The notes: generated by a model not told the origin, from the sequence alone. A stretch of DNA of 64,000 bases from Hydrogenophaga sp. (GCF_019635465.1 NZ_JAHBZK010000001.1:281024-345023), one strand, 5' to 3'; shown: positions 38,175 through 48,285, numbered from the stretch's first letter. Made by a program: numbers and translations.

Positions 38175-38944
38175 GTTGGGCGAACGCGAGGCGGGGCGGG
38201 GGTTCGCGGGGGGATTGGGTTTGTCTCTCGGCTCTCAAAAGTACCGGAAACGGCACTCGTGGACGAGCTGGGGGAGGTTTTCTCTCAAACCTCGGATTTA
38301 GCCGATCCCGATAGGGCCGAATCGCCACATATGCCCGCGATGTGGTCAATCGCTTGAGTCGCGGCTGGTTCGACTCAACAGCCGAGTACCGGTCAGCCCA
38401 GTGAATCGGTTGTCTTTGACCTCAGGACGCGCCAGGACGCTGAAGCCAAGGCAGTGCGCCAAAGTCCGTACTGCAGCGAGAGCTGTCGTAGACGAGTGAA
38501 CCTGCCAGCGACCGCTTGGTGGCACGTAACAGTCAGCGGTCGACCGTGGGATTGCGAGTCCCTCAGTAGAGCGCCATATCCTTCCAAAAACCCAGCATTT
38601 ATACGGGTTATCGGCCTCTCCTTACACACGGGATTTCGTGCACATGCGCCAAATGAGGCGCCTCGCGTGCACATGAGGCCGTAACCCCGCAATCCTTCGC
38701 AAGCCCAGCATTCATGCGGCTGGGCGAGGCATGATTGCGCACGGAAGTCCTCGATCCGCCCAATCGGCCTCTCGGTGCATGTGCACCCGGCGCCGGGCGA
38801 GATATGAGGCCGACGCACGAACAGCTTTTGTCGAGGGCTCATCTGGTCTACGAAGTCGAGTCCGCGTCCGGCAGAATTCGCGCCTAGACCTAGGCGGAAC
38901 GACACTGGTCGTTTGACGAAATCCAGGCAACGTACAAGGAGGCT
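38175..38944. repeat. gene-free accessory junction with imperfect repeats
   Basis: This ~770-bp stretch between the tRNA terminator and hsdR shows no convincing gene. It contains two related units: each begins with CCCAGCATT-like sequence (38591 and 38704), then TCGGCCTCTC (38611 and 38764), and closes with ATGAGGCCG (38673 and 38804), so CGGCCTC and GAGGCCG form inverted pairs. The words GTGCACATG (38638, 38667) and GTGCATGTGCAC recur. It could be a remnant of an integrated element, an att-type region, or structured RNA. A palindrome follows at 38881. Confidence 0.45.
38881..38896. promoter_or_regulatory. palindrome upstream of hsdR
   Basis: CGCCTAG-AC-CTAGGCG is a perfect 7-bp inverted repeat 48 bp before the hsdR start. 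A restriction-modification controller (C protein) or the modification enzyme itself often binds such a site, but no C-protein gene is adjacent, so the binding partner is unknown. Confidence 0.4.
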
Positions 38945-41900
38945 ATGAAACAGGCCGGCGCATCCAACTTCAGGCATTTGCAGGCGCACGGAGAACAGCT
39001 CGTGCGCCTAGGCCTGTTGGCGGAGCGTTACTTTCCAGAAGATCCAAACACCTGCCTGCTAAAGCTCCGACAACTGGCCGAGGCTCTGGCCCAACTGGCC
39101 GCTTCCCGTGTCGGCCTCTTCACGAGCGCCGACGAGAAGCAAGCCGACCTTCTGCGCCGGCTCCAGGATCACGGCATCTTGCCTCGCGAGGTGAGTTCGC
39201 TGTTCCACGAAGTGCGCAAGGCTGGCAACAACGCCAACCACAAGTTGGCCGGCGATCACCGCGTCGCGCTCTTGGCGCTGCGGCTGACTTGGCAGTTGAG
39301 TGTCTGGTTTCACCGCACTTTCAATAACCCTGAGTTCAAGTCTGGCCCATTCCTGCCGCCAACCGCACCCGCCGACCAAGGCGCAGAACTGAAGGCTGAA
39401 CTCGATACACTGCGGGCCGAATTGGCGACCTTCAGGGCCGCGCACCAAGACGCCGCCCAGGCCTTACAGGCCACCCAAGCTCAAGTCCAGCAGACGGAAG
39501 AAGAGCGCGCCCTCTGGGAGTCCATGGCTTCAGAGGCCGAGGCAGCGAAGGCGGAGCTTGCTGCCCGCGTTCAAGCGCTGCAGGCGCAGGCACTCACCCA
39601 ACCGGCTCAGGCAGTCACAAAACTGGTCGCTGCGGCCAACACGGCAGCTGCCACGCTGCAGCTCAGCGAGGCCGATACCCGCAAGCTGATTGACGAACAA
39701 CTTGTCGCCGCTGGGTGGGCCGCGGACACCGCATCACAGACCTACGCGAAGGGCGCTCGACCGCAAAAGGGGAAGAACCTCGCCATCGCCGAGTGGCCTA
39801 CGCAAAGCGGCCCAGCGGACTACGTGCTCTTCGTCGGCCTGACCCCGGTGGCAGTGGTGGAGGCCAAGCGGAAGAACGTAGATGTCTCAGGCTCCTTGCA
39901 GCAAGCCAAGCGCTACAGCCGCGACTTTGGTGCCATTGCTGACCTCGAGATGCCATCCGTCATCGGCCAGGGAGCCGAGGCGATCAAGATTCCGTTCGCG
40001 TTCTCGTCCAACGGCCGACCCTTCCTCCGCCAGCTGGCCACCAAGAGCGGCGTTTGGTTCTGCGACCTGCGGCGCACCGACAACCTGAGCCAGCCTCTGG
40101 ACGGCTGGTACACGCCCGAAGGGCTGGTCGCGCTGCTAAAGCGTGACGAATCCAAGGCGCACGAGAAGCTGGCGAACGAACCTTTCAACTATGGCTTCGC
40201 CTTGCGTCACTACCAGCAGGCCGCCATCAAGGCGGCGGAGTCGGCCATCCAGGGCGGGCAACGCGAGTTGCTGCTGGCCATGGCCACCGGCACCGGCAAG
40301 ACCAAGACCTGCATCGCGCTCATCTACCGCTTGCTCAAGGCCGAGCGCTTTCGGCGAATCCTGTTCCTGGTGGACCGTTCCGCCCTGGGCGAGCAGGCCA
40401 CCAACGCATTCAAGGACACGCGGATGGAGAACCTCCAGACCTTTGCCGACACCTTCGGCATCAAGGAACTGGACGACATCTCGCCGGACAGCGACACCTC
40501 GGTGCACATCGCCACCGTGCAGGGTATGGTGGCGCGGGTGCTGTACCCGTCGGAGGACGTCGGCCCGCCGAGCGTGGACCAATATGACTGCATCGTGGTT
40601 GACGAATGCCACCGCGGCTACCTGCTTGACCGCGAGCTGTCCGACACCGAACTCACGTTCCGCGGCTACGAGGACTACATCTCCAAGTACCGGCGAGTGC
40701 TTGACTACTTCGACGCAGTCAAGATCGGCCTCACCGCCACACCGGCCCTGCATACCTCGCAGATCTTCGGCGCACCGGTGTACACGTACAGCTACCGCGA
40801 GGCCGTCATCGACGGCTACTTGGTCGACTACGAGCCTCCGATCCAGATCACCACAGAACTGTCGGCCAGCGGAATCCAGTGGAAGGCCGGCGAGGAGCTC
40901 AAGGTCTACGACGTTCAGCGCAACCAGATCGAGCTGTTCAAAGCACCGGACGAAATCAAGCTGGAGGTCGATGCCTTCAACCGCAGGGTCATCACCGAGA
41001 GCTTCAACCGCGTCGTGTGCGAGTACCTTGCTGGCGAGCTGGACCCAGCAAGCCGGCGAAAGACGCTGATCTTCTGCGTCAACGACGCCCATGCCGATCT
41101 GGTGGTGCACCTGATGAAGGCGGCATTCACGCAGGCCTATGGCGCGGTTGAAGACGACTCCGTCATCAAGATCACTGGCGCCGCTGACAAGCCGCTGTCG
41201 CTGATCCGCCGTTACAAGAACGAGAAGCTACCCAATGTGGCGGTGACCGTGGACCTGCTGACCACGGGTGTCGACGTGCCTGAAATCTGCAATCTGGTCT
41301 TTCTGCGGCGCGTGAACAGCCGCATCTTGTTCGACCAGATGCTCGGTCGCGCCACCCGCCTGTGCCCGAACATCGATGGTGACGGCGACAAGGAGGCGTT
41401 CCGGGTCTTCGACGCTGTGCAGATCTTCGAAGCGCTGCAGGGCATGACGGCCATGCAACCCGTGGTCGTCAACCCCGGCATCAGCTTCACCCAGCTCACC
41501 AGAGAGATGGTCACCGTCTCCGACGACGATGCCCGCGCGCTGGCTCGCGACCAGTTCCTCGCCAAGCTGCAGCGCAAGAAGCGCCATTTGGGCGACGAGG
41601 CGGCCAAAGACTTCGAAGCCCTCGCCGGCATGCGCCCTGACGCATTCATCCAGAAGCTGCGCACGATGACACTCACCGACGTGGCTGCTTGGTTCACCCA
41701 GAACCCGGACCTAGGCGAGATCCTGGACCGCAAGGGCAACGGGCCTCGCGACCCCGTGTTCGTGTCTGACCATGATGACCAGCTCAAGGATGTGACCCGC
41801 GGCTACGGCAAGGCCAAGAAGCCCGAGGACTACCTCCACGAGTTCACCGCCTTCATCCAGAGCCACAGCAACACCATCCCGGCCCTTGTGACAGTGCTGA

Positions 41901-42349
41901 CCAGGCCGCGCGAACTGACCCGCAAACAGCTGCGCGAGCTGGTGATGGAGTTGGATACGGCCGGCTTCACCGAGACAGGCCTGGCGACCGCTTGGCGCGA
42001 GATGACCAACCAGGAAATCGCCGCGCGCATCGTGGGCTACATCCGCCAAGCAGCGATCGGTGATGCCTTGGTACCGTACGCTGAACGCGTGGACCGAGCG
42101 CTCAACCACCTGTTGGCTCACCCACCCGCTGGCAAGCCCTGGACCACGCCGCAGCGCGACTGGCTGAAGAAGATCGCCGCCCAGACCAAGGCTAACACTT
42201 TGGTCGACCGCGACGCTCTCGACGACCCGGATCTGCTGTTCAAGACACAAGGCGGCGGCTTTCAGCGACTCGACAAGATCTTCGGCGGTCAGTTGCTGCA
42301 AACGCTACACGCCTTTAACGACTCCATCTGGACGAAGCCCGCCGCTTGA
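38945..42349 (+). CDS. hsdR: type I restriction endonuclease, R subunit
   Basis: A 1134-residue HsdR. An N-terminal DUF4145-like helical part with a coiled coil (~130-220) is followed by the nuclease site GPADYVLF...VVEAKRKN (PD-(D/E)XK, residues ~288-310), then the helicase: MATGTGKTK (~445), DECH (~552), TATPALHTSQ and GRATRL (~800). The layout is of the EcoEI-like R family. It translocates DNA and cuts unmodified DNA together with M and S. AAGGAGG precedes the ATG by only 2 nt. First gene of a ~16-kb co-directional operon. Confidence 0.95.
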   Translation: MKQAGASNFRHLQAHGEQLVRLGLLAERYFPEDPNTCLLKLRQLAEALAQLAASRVGLFTSADEKQADLLRRLQDHGILPREVSSLFHEVRKAGNNANHKLAGDHRVALLALRLTWQLSVWFHRTFNNPEFKSGPFLPPTAPADQGAELKAELDTLRAELATFRAAHQDAAQALQATQAQVQQTEEERALWESMASEAEAAKAELAARVQALQAQALTQPAQAVTKLVAAANTAAATLQLSEADTRKLIDEQLVAAGWAADTASQTYAKGARPQKGKNLAIAEWPTQSGPADYVLFVGLTPVAVVEAKRKNVDVSGSLQQAKRYSRDFGAIADLEMPSVIGQGAEAIKIPFAFSSNGRPFLRQLATKSGVWFCDLRRTDNLSQPLDGWYTPEGLVALLKRDESKAHEKLANEPFNYGFALRHYQQAAIKAAESAIQGGQRELLLAMATGTGKTKTCIALIYRLLKAERFRRILFLVDRSALGEQATNAFKDTRMENLQTFADTFGIKELDDISPDSDTSVHIATVQGMVARVLYPSEDVGPPSVDQYDCIVVDECHRGYLLDRELSDTELTFRGYEDYISKYRRVLDYFDAVKIGLTATPALHTSQIFGAPVYTYSYREAVIDGYLVDYEPPIQITTELSASGIQWKAGEELKVYDVQRNQIELFKAPDEIKLEVDAFNRRVITESFNRVVCEYLAGELDPASRRKTLIFCVNDAHADLVVHLMKAAFTQAYGAVEDDSVIKITGAADKPLSLIRRYKNEKLPNVAVTVDLLTTGVDVPEICNLVFLRRVNSRILFDQMLGRATRLCPNIDGDGDKEAFRVFDAVQIFEALQGMTAMQPVVVNPGISFTQLTREMVTVSDDDARALARDQFLAKLQRKKRHLGDEAAKDFEALAGMRPDAFIQKLRTMTLTDVAAWFTQNPDLGEILDRKGNGPRDPVFVSDHDDQLKDVTRGYGKAKKPEDYLHEFTAFIQSHSNTIPALVTVLTRPRELTRKQLRELVMELDTAGFTETGLATAWREMTNQEIAARIVGYIRQAAIGDALVPYAERVDRALNHLLAHPPAGKPWTTPQRDWLKKIAAQTKANTLVDRDALDDPDLLFKTQGGGFQRLDKIFGGQLLQTLHAFNDSIWTKPAA

Positions 42350-42381
42350 CGGCAAGGCGCTGTCCACCACGAACGAAACCA

Positions 42382-43848
42382 ATGACCACTCAAGACATCG
42401 TCGGCAAACTCTGGAATCTGTGCAATGTCCTCAAGGATGACGGCGTCACCTACCACCAGTACGTCACCGAGTTGACCTATCTGCTGTTCCTAAAGATGGC
42501 TGAGGAGACCGGCCAGCACGACCAGCTGCCAGTGGGGTATCGCTGGGCCGACCTCACCGCGCAAAGCGCGCCCGAGCGGCTGGAGTACTACAAGAAGACT
42601 CTCATCCACTTGGGCAGTCATGGCTCCATGCTGGTGAAGGAGATCTTTGCTAACGCCAGCAGCTTCATCAAGAAGCCCGCCACGCTCTCCACCCTAGTCA
42701 CCGAGATTGACAAGATCGACTGGTACAGCGCGCGCCAGGAGGGCCTAGGAGACCTTTACGAAGGGCTACTGGAGAAGAACGCCAACGAGAAGAAGAGCGG
42801 CGCCGGCCAGTACTTCACGCCGCGCCCACTGATCGACAGCATGGTGGCGGTGATGAAGCCGACGCTGGACGACGTCATTCAGGATCCGGCCGCCGGCACC
42901 GGCGGCTTCCTCATTGCCGCACACCACTACCTGCGCGAACACCACGACTTCGATTCGCTCACCGAGAAGCAGCAACGCAAGCTGCGCCGCAGCACCTTCT
43001 TCGGCATGGAGCATGTGCAGGACACGCACCGGCTCGCGCTGATGAATCTGATGCTGCACGGCATCGACAGCGACCCCGAGGCCGGCGGCGTCCGCTATGG
43101 CGACACGCTGGGGCCCGACGGGCAGGCGCTGGGCCAGCTCGGCGCGACGCTGATCCTCACGAACCCGCCCTTCGGCACGAAGAAGGGCGGTGGCCTGCCG
43201 ACGCGCGACGACTTCACTTTCCCGACCAGTAACAAGCAGTTCTGCTTCCTGCAGCACATCTACCGGGCACTGAAGCCCGGCGGACGCGCGGCCGTGGTGC
43301 TGCCCGACAACGTGCTGTTCGAGAGCAACGTCGGCACCGAGATTCGGCGCGACCTGATGGACAAGTGCAACCTGCACACCATCCTCCGCCTGCCCACCGG
43401 CATCTTCTACGCACAGGGCGTGAAGACCAACGTGCTGTTTTTCACTCGAGGCGAGAAGGACAAGAGCAATACCAAGGAGGTGTGGGTCTACGACCTGCGC
43501 GCCAACATGCCGGCGTTCGGCAAGCGGACGATGCTCGGGCGCGAGCACTTCGCAGCGTTTGAGGCAGCGTATGGCGACGACCCGCTTGGCTCACCGGCCA
43601 GTTTGAAGAGGCGCAAGGACGAAGGCGAGCAGGGGCGCTGGCGGAGGTTCACGCGCGAGGCGATCGCGGAGAGGAGCGACAACCTGGATGTTGCGTGGCT
43701 GAAGGACGAGAGTGATGGGGACGGTGAGGAACTGCTTGAACCCGCTTCGCTAGCGCGCGAGGCCATGGAAGAGCTCGGGGCGGCGTTGGGCGACTTGCGG
43801 GCCATGCTCGAGGAGCTTGGCGAAGTCGAAAATGAGGCCGCGGCGTGA
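42382..43848 (+). CDS. hsdM: type I restriction-modification DNA methyltransferase, M subunit
   Basis: A 488-residue N6-adenine methyltransferase. HsdM N-terminal helical domain, then the SAM-binding DPAAGTGGF (~168) and catalytic NPPFGTKK (~260). It methylates the host target and forms the M2S core. ATG at 42382 is preferred; a TTG at 42346 overlapping the hsdR stop (TTGA) would add 12 residues and coupling. Its stop overlaps the hsdS GTG (GTGA). Confidence 0.95.
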   Translation: MTTQDIVGKLWNLCNVLKDDGVTYHQYVTELTYLLFLKMAEETGQHDQLPVGYRWADLTAQSAPERLEYYKKTLIHLGSHGSMLVKEIFANASSFIKKPATLSTLVTEIDKIDWYSARQEGLGDLYEGLLEKNANEKKSGAGQYFTPRPLIDSMVAVMKPTLDDVIQDPAAGTGGFLIAAHHYLREHHDFDSLTEKQQRKLRRSTFFGMEHVQDTHRLALMNLMLHGIDSDPEAGGVRYGDTLGPDGQALGQLGATLILTNPPFGTKKGGGLPTRDDFTFPTSNKQFCFLQHIYRALKPGGRAAVVLPDNVLFESNVGTEIRRDLMDKCNLHTILRLPTGIFYAQGVKTNVLFFTRGEKDKSNTKEVWVYDLRANMPAFGKRTMLGREHFAAFEAAYGDDPLGSPASLKRRKDEGEQGRWRRFTREAIAERSDNLDVAWLKDESDGDGEELLEPASLAREAMEELGAALGDLRAMLEELGEVENEAAA

Positions 43849-45551
43849 GCGCAGTTCCCACGAACTGGACCGTCGCGCGACTTGGCGATGTCAGCGATGT
43901 CATTCGTGGCATCACGTTCCCGGCGACAGCCAAGCAACTCTCAAAGACGGCCAACAATGTCTGCTGCTTGCGCACAGCAAATGTGCAACGCGAGGTTAAT
44001 TGGGCGGACGTTTACTTCGTTCCTCGTGAATTTGTCAAACGACAAGATCAACTCGTCCGCCCAGGCGACATCTTGATGTCTTTGGCGAACAGCTACGAGC
44101 TGGTCGGAAAAGTCGCTCTAGCAAAGCATGTGCCGCACGAGACGGCCTTCGGCGCGTTTCTTGGCGCGGTCAGGCCTAGGACCTCGATCGAGGGCCAGTA
44201 CCTGTTTCACTTCCTTCGCACGCCCTTCGCACAGAGTGCACTGCGCGACGGATCGAGCCAGACGACGAACATTGCAAACATCTCCGTCGGGCGGCTCGGA
44301 GAGCTGCGCGTTCCTCTTGCGCCGCGCCCGGAGCAGAAGCGCATTGCCGACAAGCTCGATGCCCTCCTCGCCCGCGTGGACGCCTGCCGCGACCGGCTAG
44401 AACGCGTACCGACAATCCTGAAGCGCTTTCGGCAAGCCGTCCTTTCTTCAGCCATGGTGGGTACGCTAACTGAGACCTGGCGAGTTTCCCAAGCCGAAGA
44501 CAGCGCCGGAGTGAACCTGGCCGAGCGACTTGTGGCTCAACACCTTGCCGCTGGAGGCCACAGAGTTGGAAATGCCGCTGACCCCACGGAAGGCGTCCAC
44601 GACCTGTCAGCGGAGAGTCTGCCTGCCGGCTGGGGACTGACCACTCTTCGTGATGCCGTCGATCCACAGCGACCTGTTACCTACGGGATCCTGAAGCCCG
44701 GCCCCGAGTTGTCAGGGGGGATTCCTTACGTTCGGGTCGCCGACTTCCCGAATGACCGGCTTGCTCTCGGCGGGATCCGCCGGACCTCGCCCGCCATCGA
44801 CGCAGAGTTCAAACGATCACGGCTTCGCGCCGGCGACTTGCTGCTTTCCATTCGCGGCACAGTCGGGCGACTGGTAGAGATTCCCCAAGAGTTGGAAGGA
44901 GCGAACATCACGCAGGATACGGCGAGGCTGGCGATCCAGCCAATGCTGAACAGATCGTTCGTTCTCTGGTACCTGCGGTCCGAACACGCGCAGTCAAGGA
45001 TGCGGCGAGCTGTGAAGGGCGTCGCCGTTCGGGGAATCAACATTGGCGACGTCCGTGCTCTTCAGCTTCCCGTGCCATCCAGAGCCGAGCAGGACGAGAT
45101 CGTCAGGTGCATCGAATCTCTATTCGACTTGGCAGATTCCATGGAGGTCCGATTCCAGACTGCCAGGTCCTGCGTCGAGCGACTGACTCCAGCACTGCTC
45201 GAGAAAGCCTTCCGTGGAGGGCTAGTGCCACAGGATCCAAGTGACGAACCCGCATCGAAGTTGCTGGAGCGCATCGGTTTGGAAACACCCGCACGCGTCC
45301 CGGGACGTAGACGCATGCCCCCGTCGAGGAGTACCGACTTGAAGCCCGCTATCGAAGGCAACCTGTTGGACATCATCAGCCACCTACCAAAGGCCGGCTT
45401 CACGTTTGACGAGCTTCGACAGGCCTCTTCCGCTGACTACGAGTCGCTGAAGGAAAGGCTCTTTGCCTTGCTCGCTGATGCGGACTCTGGCGTCGAGCAG
45501 TTCTTCGACACAGACGCGAAGTCGATGAAGCTCAGGCGGGTCCGCAAGTGA
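43845..45551 (+). CDS. hsdS: type I restriction specificity subunit with C-terminal extension
   Basis: A 568-residue HsdS, longer than the usual 400-470. Two target-recognition domains are apparent (residues ~1-165 and ~255-425), each followed by a coiled-coil spacer (PRPEQKRIADKLDALLARVDA and SRAEQDEIVRCIESLFDLAD). After ~residue 465 comes an additional ~100-residue tail rich in charged helices (DIISHLPKAGFTFDELRQ), not part of standard HsdS. The GTG start overlaps hsdM and its stop overlaps the next GTG (GTGA), so the S subunit and the ATPase are made together. The tail could dock the neighbouring ATPase. Confidence 0.92.
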   Translation: MSAVPTNWTVARLGDVSDVIRGITFPATAKQLSKTANNVCCLRTANVQREVNWADVYFVPREFVKRQDQLVRPGDILMSLANSYELVGKVALAKHVPHETAFGAFLGAVRPRTSIEGQYLFHFLRTPFAQSALRDGSSQTTNIANISVGRLGELRVPLAPRPEQKRIADKLDALLARVDACRDRLERVPTILKRFRQAVLSSAMVGTLTETWRVSQAEDSAGVNLAERLVAQHLAAGGHRVGNAADPTEGVHDLSAESLPAGWGLTTLRDAVDPQRPVTYGILKPGPELSGGIPYVRVADFPNDRLALGGIRRTSPAIDAEFKRSRLRAGDLLLSIRGTVGRLVEIPQELEGANITQDTARLAIQPMLNRSFVLWYLRSEHAQSRMRRAVKGVAVRGINIGDVRALQLPVPSRAEQDEIVRCIESLFDLADSMEVRFQTARSCVERLTPALLEKAFRGGLVPQDPSDEPASKLLERIGLETPARVPGRRRMPPSRSTDLKPAIEGNLLDIISHLPKAGFTFDELRQASSADYESLKERLFALLADADSGVEQFFDTDAKSMKLRRVRK

Positions 45552-47182
45552 AGCTGCTACGCGTTCACATCATCTCGGCGCGGTCCTGCGGTGGCCTATT
45601 GGACGGCCTGGATGTCCGTCTTCGCGACTTGGGGAAGAGCGATTCATCCTTCGAGCCACTTTGCTTGATCGGCCCCAACGGTGCTGGAAAGTCGCAGTTC
45701 ATCCAAGTCGTCGCAGAGGCGTTCCAGTCGATCTTGCACGCCGTTGTCCCGACTGAGGAACGTGCCGAGGGAAATCCTGACCTGCAGTTCGAGATTGAGT
45801 ACGTCACGTCGCTGCTCGGCCAAGCGGAGCCCGTCCACGTAAGGGCACACCGGCTGGCCGAAGGGCGTCGACGGCCCGTTGTCAGGCTGGCAATCAAGGC
45901 GGGCGATGAGTGGGTCGAGTGTGATTTGAAGGCTCCGACGACGGCAGCACTGCTGCCGGCCAAGGTCATCGGCTACACGTCCGGCGCCAATGAAACCTTG
46001 AGCCTGCCCTTCTTGGTGTCCCGCAGTGGATACGCGGAAGAAGTCGGTCGCCGCGCGCTGCGTGAGCCCGAGGAACAGGATGCGGTGCCTGACACCCGCC
46101 TGATGCTCATCGACTACGGCACGCACCTAGAGGTACTGGTGGCCAACCTTCTCTTTGGGTCGAAGCAGCAAAGAGCCGCGCTGCTGGGCGAAGCCAGAGT
46201 TCAAGATCTGCATTCGTTCCGCTGCGTTGTTCAGCTTGCGCACTCGGCGGCGCCGAAGGCGCAACCACGACGCGGTGATTCGAGCCGGCGCAAGGGGATC
46301 CAGCTGACGGCAGAACTTGAGTCGTACCTGGACTGTTTGCGGCGCTGCGCTACCAGCTACCGCCACGACATCGACGATGACAGCTATACGTTCGACTTCC
46401 TTGTAAATAGAGAGTCTCGCAAAGCGTTCGCGTCGTTCTGGTCGAGCACGTTGGACCTCTATGCGGCCATCCACAAGCTGGCCATGCTGAATGACTTGGC
46501 CATCCCGAAGACCACAAGGGAACGGTTCCGCCGCGATACCCAGTTGCGAACGTTTGCCTCTCGGCTCCCCGAGCCCCAGGATGAGGACAAGGTGTTTCGC
46601 TTTGAGCGGGTCGTGTTCGATGCGGGGGGCCCGAAAGGGACGGTCGACTACGTCTCACTCTCCGACGGCGAGCACCAGATGGCTCAGCTTCTGGGGACCA
46701 TGTGCATGGTCTCCTTCCCCAACGCGCTCTTCCTGCTCGATGAGCCCGAGTCCCACTTCAATCCGCAGTGGCGAGTGAAGCTCCTGTCGAAGGTTCTGTC
46801 TCTTCCGACGTCGATCGGGAGCCGCGGCGAGGGTGGTCCGGCTGCGCTGCAGGACGGCCTCCTGACGACACACTCGCCCTTCGTCGCTTCCGATCTTCCG
46901 AAGGAACGAGTCTTCATTTTCAACAAGAACATGGAAACAGGCCGGATAGATGTACGGCACCCGGAAATCGAGACCTTCGGAACAACCTTCGACGCCATCC
47001 TCGCGGAGTGCTTCGCCATTCGCCCTCCGATCGCCGAGGTCTCAATGGCACGAATTGAGGAACTCAAGTCGTCCGATGATCCGGCTGTGATTCAGAGAGG
47101 GATGAACGAGTTGGGCGATTCGGTTGAGAAGATCATGCTTGCTGATCGCGTTCGTCAGCTGCAACGACAAGCCAAGCAATAG
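45548..47182 (+). CDS. restriction system-associated AAA/ABC-type ATPase
   Basis: A 544-residue ATPase. Walker A is GPNGAGKSQF from residue 42, the ABC signature-like LSDGEHQM near 370, Walker B LLDEPESHF with Asp398, and the switch histidine in THSPF. This is the SMC/OLD-like architecture with the lid between the two ATPase halves, matching what is annotated as a restriction system-associated AAA family ATPase. Together with the HNH gene 2 bp after its stop it resembles PtuA-PtuB of the Septu system. Coupled to hsdS by a GTGA overlap. Likely role: sensing or effector ATPase of an add-on defence module. Confidence 0.88.
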   Translation: MKLLRVHIISARSCGGLLDGLDVRLRDLGKSDSSFEPLCLIGPNGAGKSQFIQVVAEAFQSILHAVVPTEERAEGNPDLQFEIEYVTSLLGQAEPVHVRAHRLAEGRRRPVVRLAIKAGDEWVECDLKAPTTAALLPAKVIGYTSGANETLSLPFLVSRSGYAEEVGRRALREPEEQDAVPDTRLMLIDYGTHLEVLVANLLFGSKQQRAALLGEARVQDLHSFRCVVQLAHSAAPKAQPRRGDSSRRKGIQLTAELESYLDCLRRCATSYRHDIDDDSYTFDFLVNRESRKAFASFWSSTLDLYAAIHKLAMLNDLAIPKTTRERFRRDTQLRTFASRLPEPQDEDKVFRFERVVFDAGGPKGTVDYVSLSDGEHQMAQLLGTMCMVSFPNALFLLDEPESHFNPQWRVKLLSKVLSLPTSIGSRGEGGPAALQDGLLTTHSPFVASDLPKERVFIFNKNMETGRIDVRHPEIETFGTTFDAILAECFAIRPPIAEVSMARIEELKSSDDPAVIQRGMNELGDSVEKIMLADRVRQLQRQAKQ

Positions 47183-47183
47183 C

Positions 47184-48269
47184 ATGCTCTTTGCCTACCC
47201 GGTTGTCGCCACGCAGGAGAACTGGCTTCACGACTGCTTGGTCGAGTCTGTGAAGACGGTGCACGGCCTCGTTGATGCAGGCAAGCGATTGCCGGCCTGG
47301 CCCAATATTCTTCCTCAAGAGCATCGCGAGAAGCTCGCCAACCGAACTGGTCTTCGCGATCGGCTCAGGGCCTATGCCCGGGCCGTCAAGTCCCTAAGTG
47401 GGGTCGAGCGCGATGCTGTACTGTCGGCCCTAGGCTCACAGAACCGGATCGCCGACCTTCTTTCACGCCAATGCGACTGTCCAAGATTGGCTGAGCTGCC
47501 GGAGCCGATACGTGAGCCTGCGAAGGCGCTGTTTACCTACGGATTTGAACTGCTAACGCCGCTGCAGCTTCGTCAACAGCAATACGACGCCGTTTGCCAT
47601 GGCATTCCGTGTCGTGTCTGCCCGTTCTGTGGTTGCGAGAACCTCGACGCGCCCGGCGCACCGCAGGAGGACCTAGACCACTACCTCCCCCGATCGCTGT
47701 ACCCCTTCGCGGCGGCGAACTTGCGCAATCTTGCACCGATGGGTGGGCGATGCAACGCGGCCTACAAGAAGACCCAGGATCCGCTCCGGCGCGACACAGG
47801 TGAGCGCCGCTTGGCGCTAGATCCGTACGGTCAGTCCGTCATCTCCGTTTCGCTGGACAACAGCGTGGTCGACGAAGTCACGGCGGGGCCAGCAATCGCG
47901 AACTGGGTGATTGATCTCCAACCGGGAGGCGAGGCGGTCGACACCTGGGACGCGGTGTTTCACGTCAAAGAGCGTTGGAAGCGTGACGTGCTAGACGAAG
48001 CAACGTTCCACCAGTGGCTCGGCGACTTTCGCAACTACTGCATCTCTGCAGCGTTGCAGATTGCGGGAGACGCGGACGTGGTAGCCGCAGTGCAGAGGTA
48101 CGAGGAGTACTTGAGAGGATGTGGCTTCCGGGATCGCGCCTTCCTCAAGGCTGCCGTCTTTCGGTTTCTTGTCCGCCGGTGCGCACAGGGCTGTGAGCGG
48201 TTGCTGCCGATACTTCGTGATCTGGCTCGCACACCAGTGCAGGCTGTCGCAGTACCGATAGAAGGCTGA
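47184..48269 (+). CDS. HNH endonuclease-like protein paired with the ATPase (PtuB-like)
   Basis: A 361-residue protein with an HNH pattern: a zinc knuckle CPFC (Cys146, Cys149), then [14 protein letters not shown] with the active-site His166, and the [15 protein letters not shown] stretch with the second half of the knuckle. Flanking regions are helical and not recognised. ATG at 47184 is 1 nt after the ATPase stop. Analogy to Septu predicts a DNase gated by the upstream ATPase. The assignment to Septu is by gene order and motifs only. Confidence 0.78.
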   Translation: MLFAYPVVATQENWLHDCLVESVKTVHGLVDAGKRLPAWPNILPQEHREKLANRTGLRDRLRAYARAVKSLSGVERDAVLSALGSQNRIADLLSRQCDCPRLAELPEPIREPAKALFTYGFELLTPLQLRQQQYDAVCHGIPCRVCPFCGCENLDAPGAPQEDLDHYLPRSLYPFAAANLRNLAPMGGRCNAAYKKTQDPLRRDTGERRLALDPYGQSVISVSLDNSVVDEVTAGPAIANWVIDLQPGGEAVDTWDAVFHVKERWKRDVLDEATFHQWLGDFRNYCISAALQIAGDADVVAAVQRYEEYLRGCGFRDRAFLKAAVFRFLVRRCAQGCERLLPILRDLARTPVQAVAVPIEG

Positions 48270-48285
48270 GCGAGTAGGACCCCAT

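Noticed and set aside
38393-38989. A 198-codon reverse frame in the junction before hsdR
   Set aside because: It runs through the imperfect repeats and into hsdR; the repeated peptide pieces (CTERPIGRI/CKERPITRI) follow from the DNA repeats, and no start signal or domain is seen.
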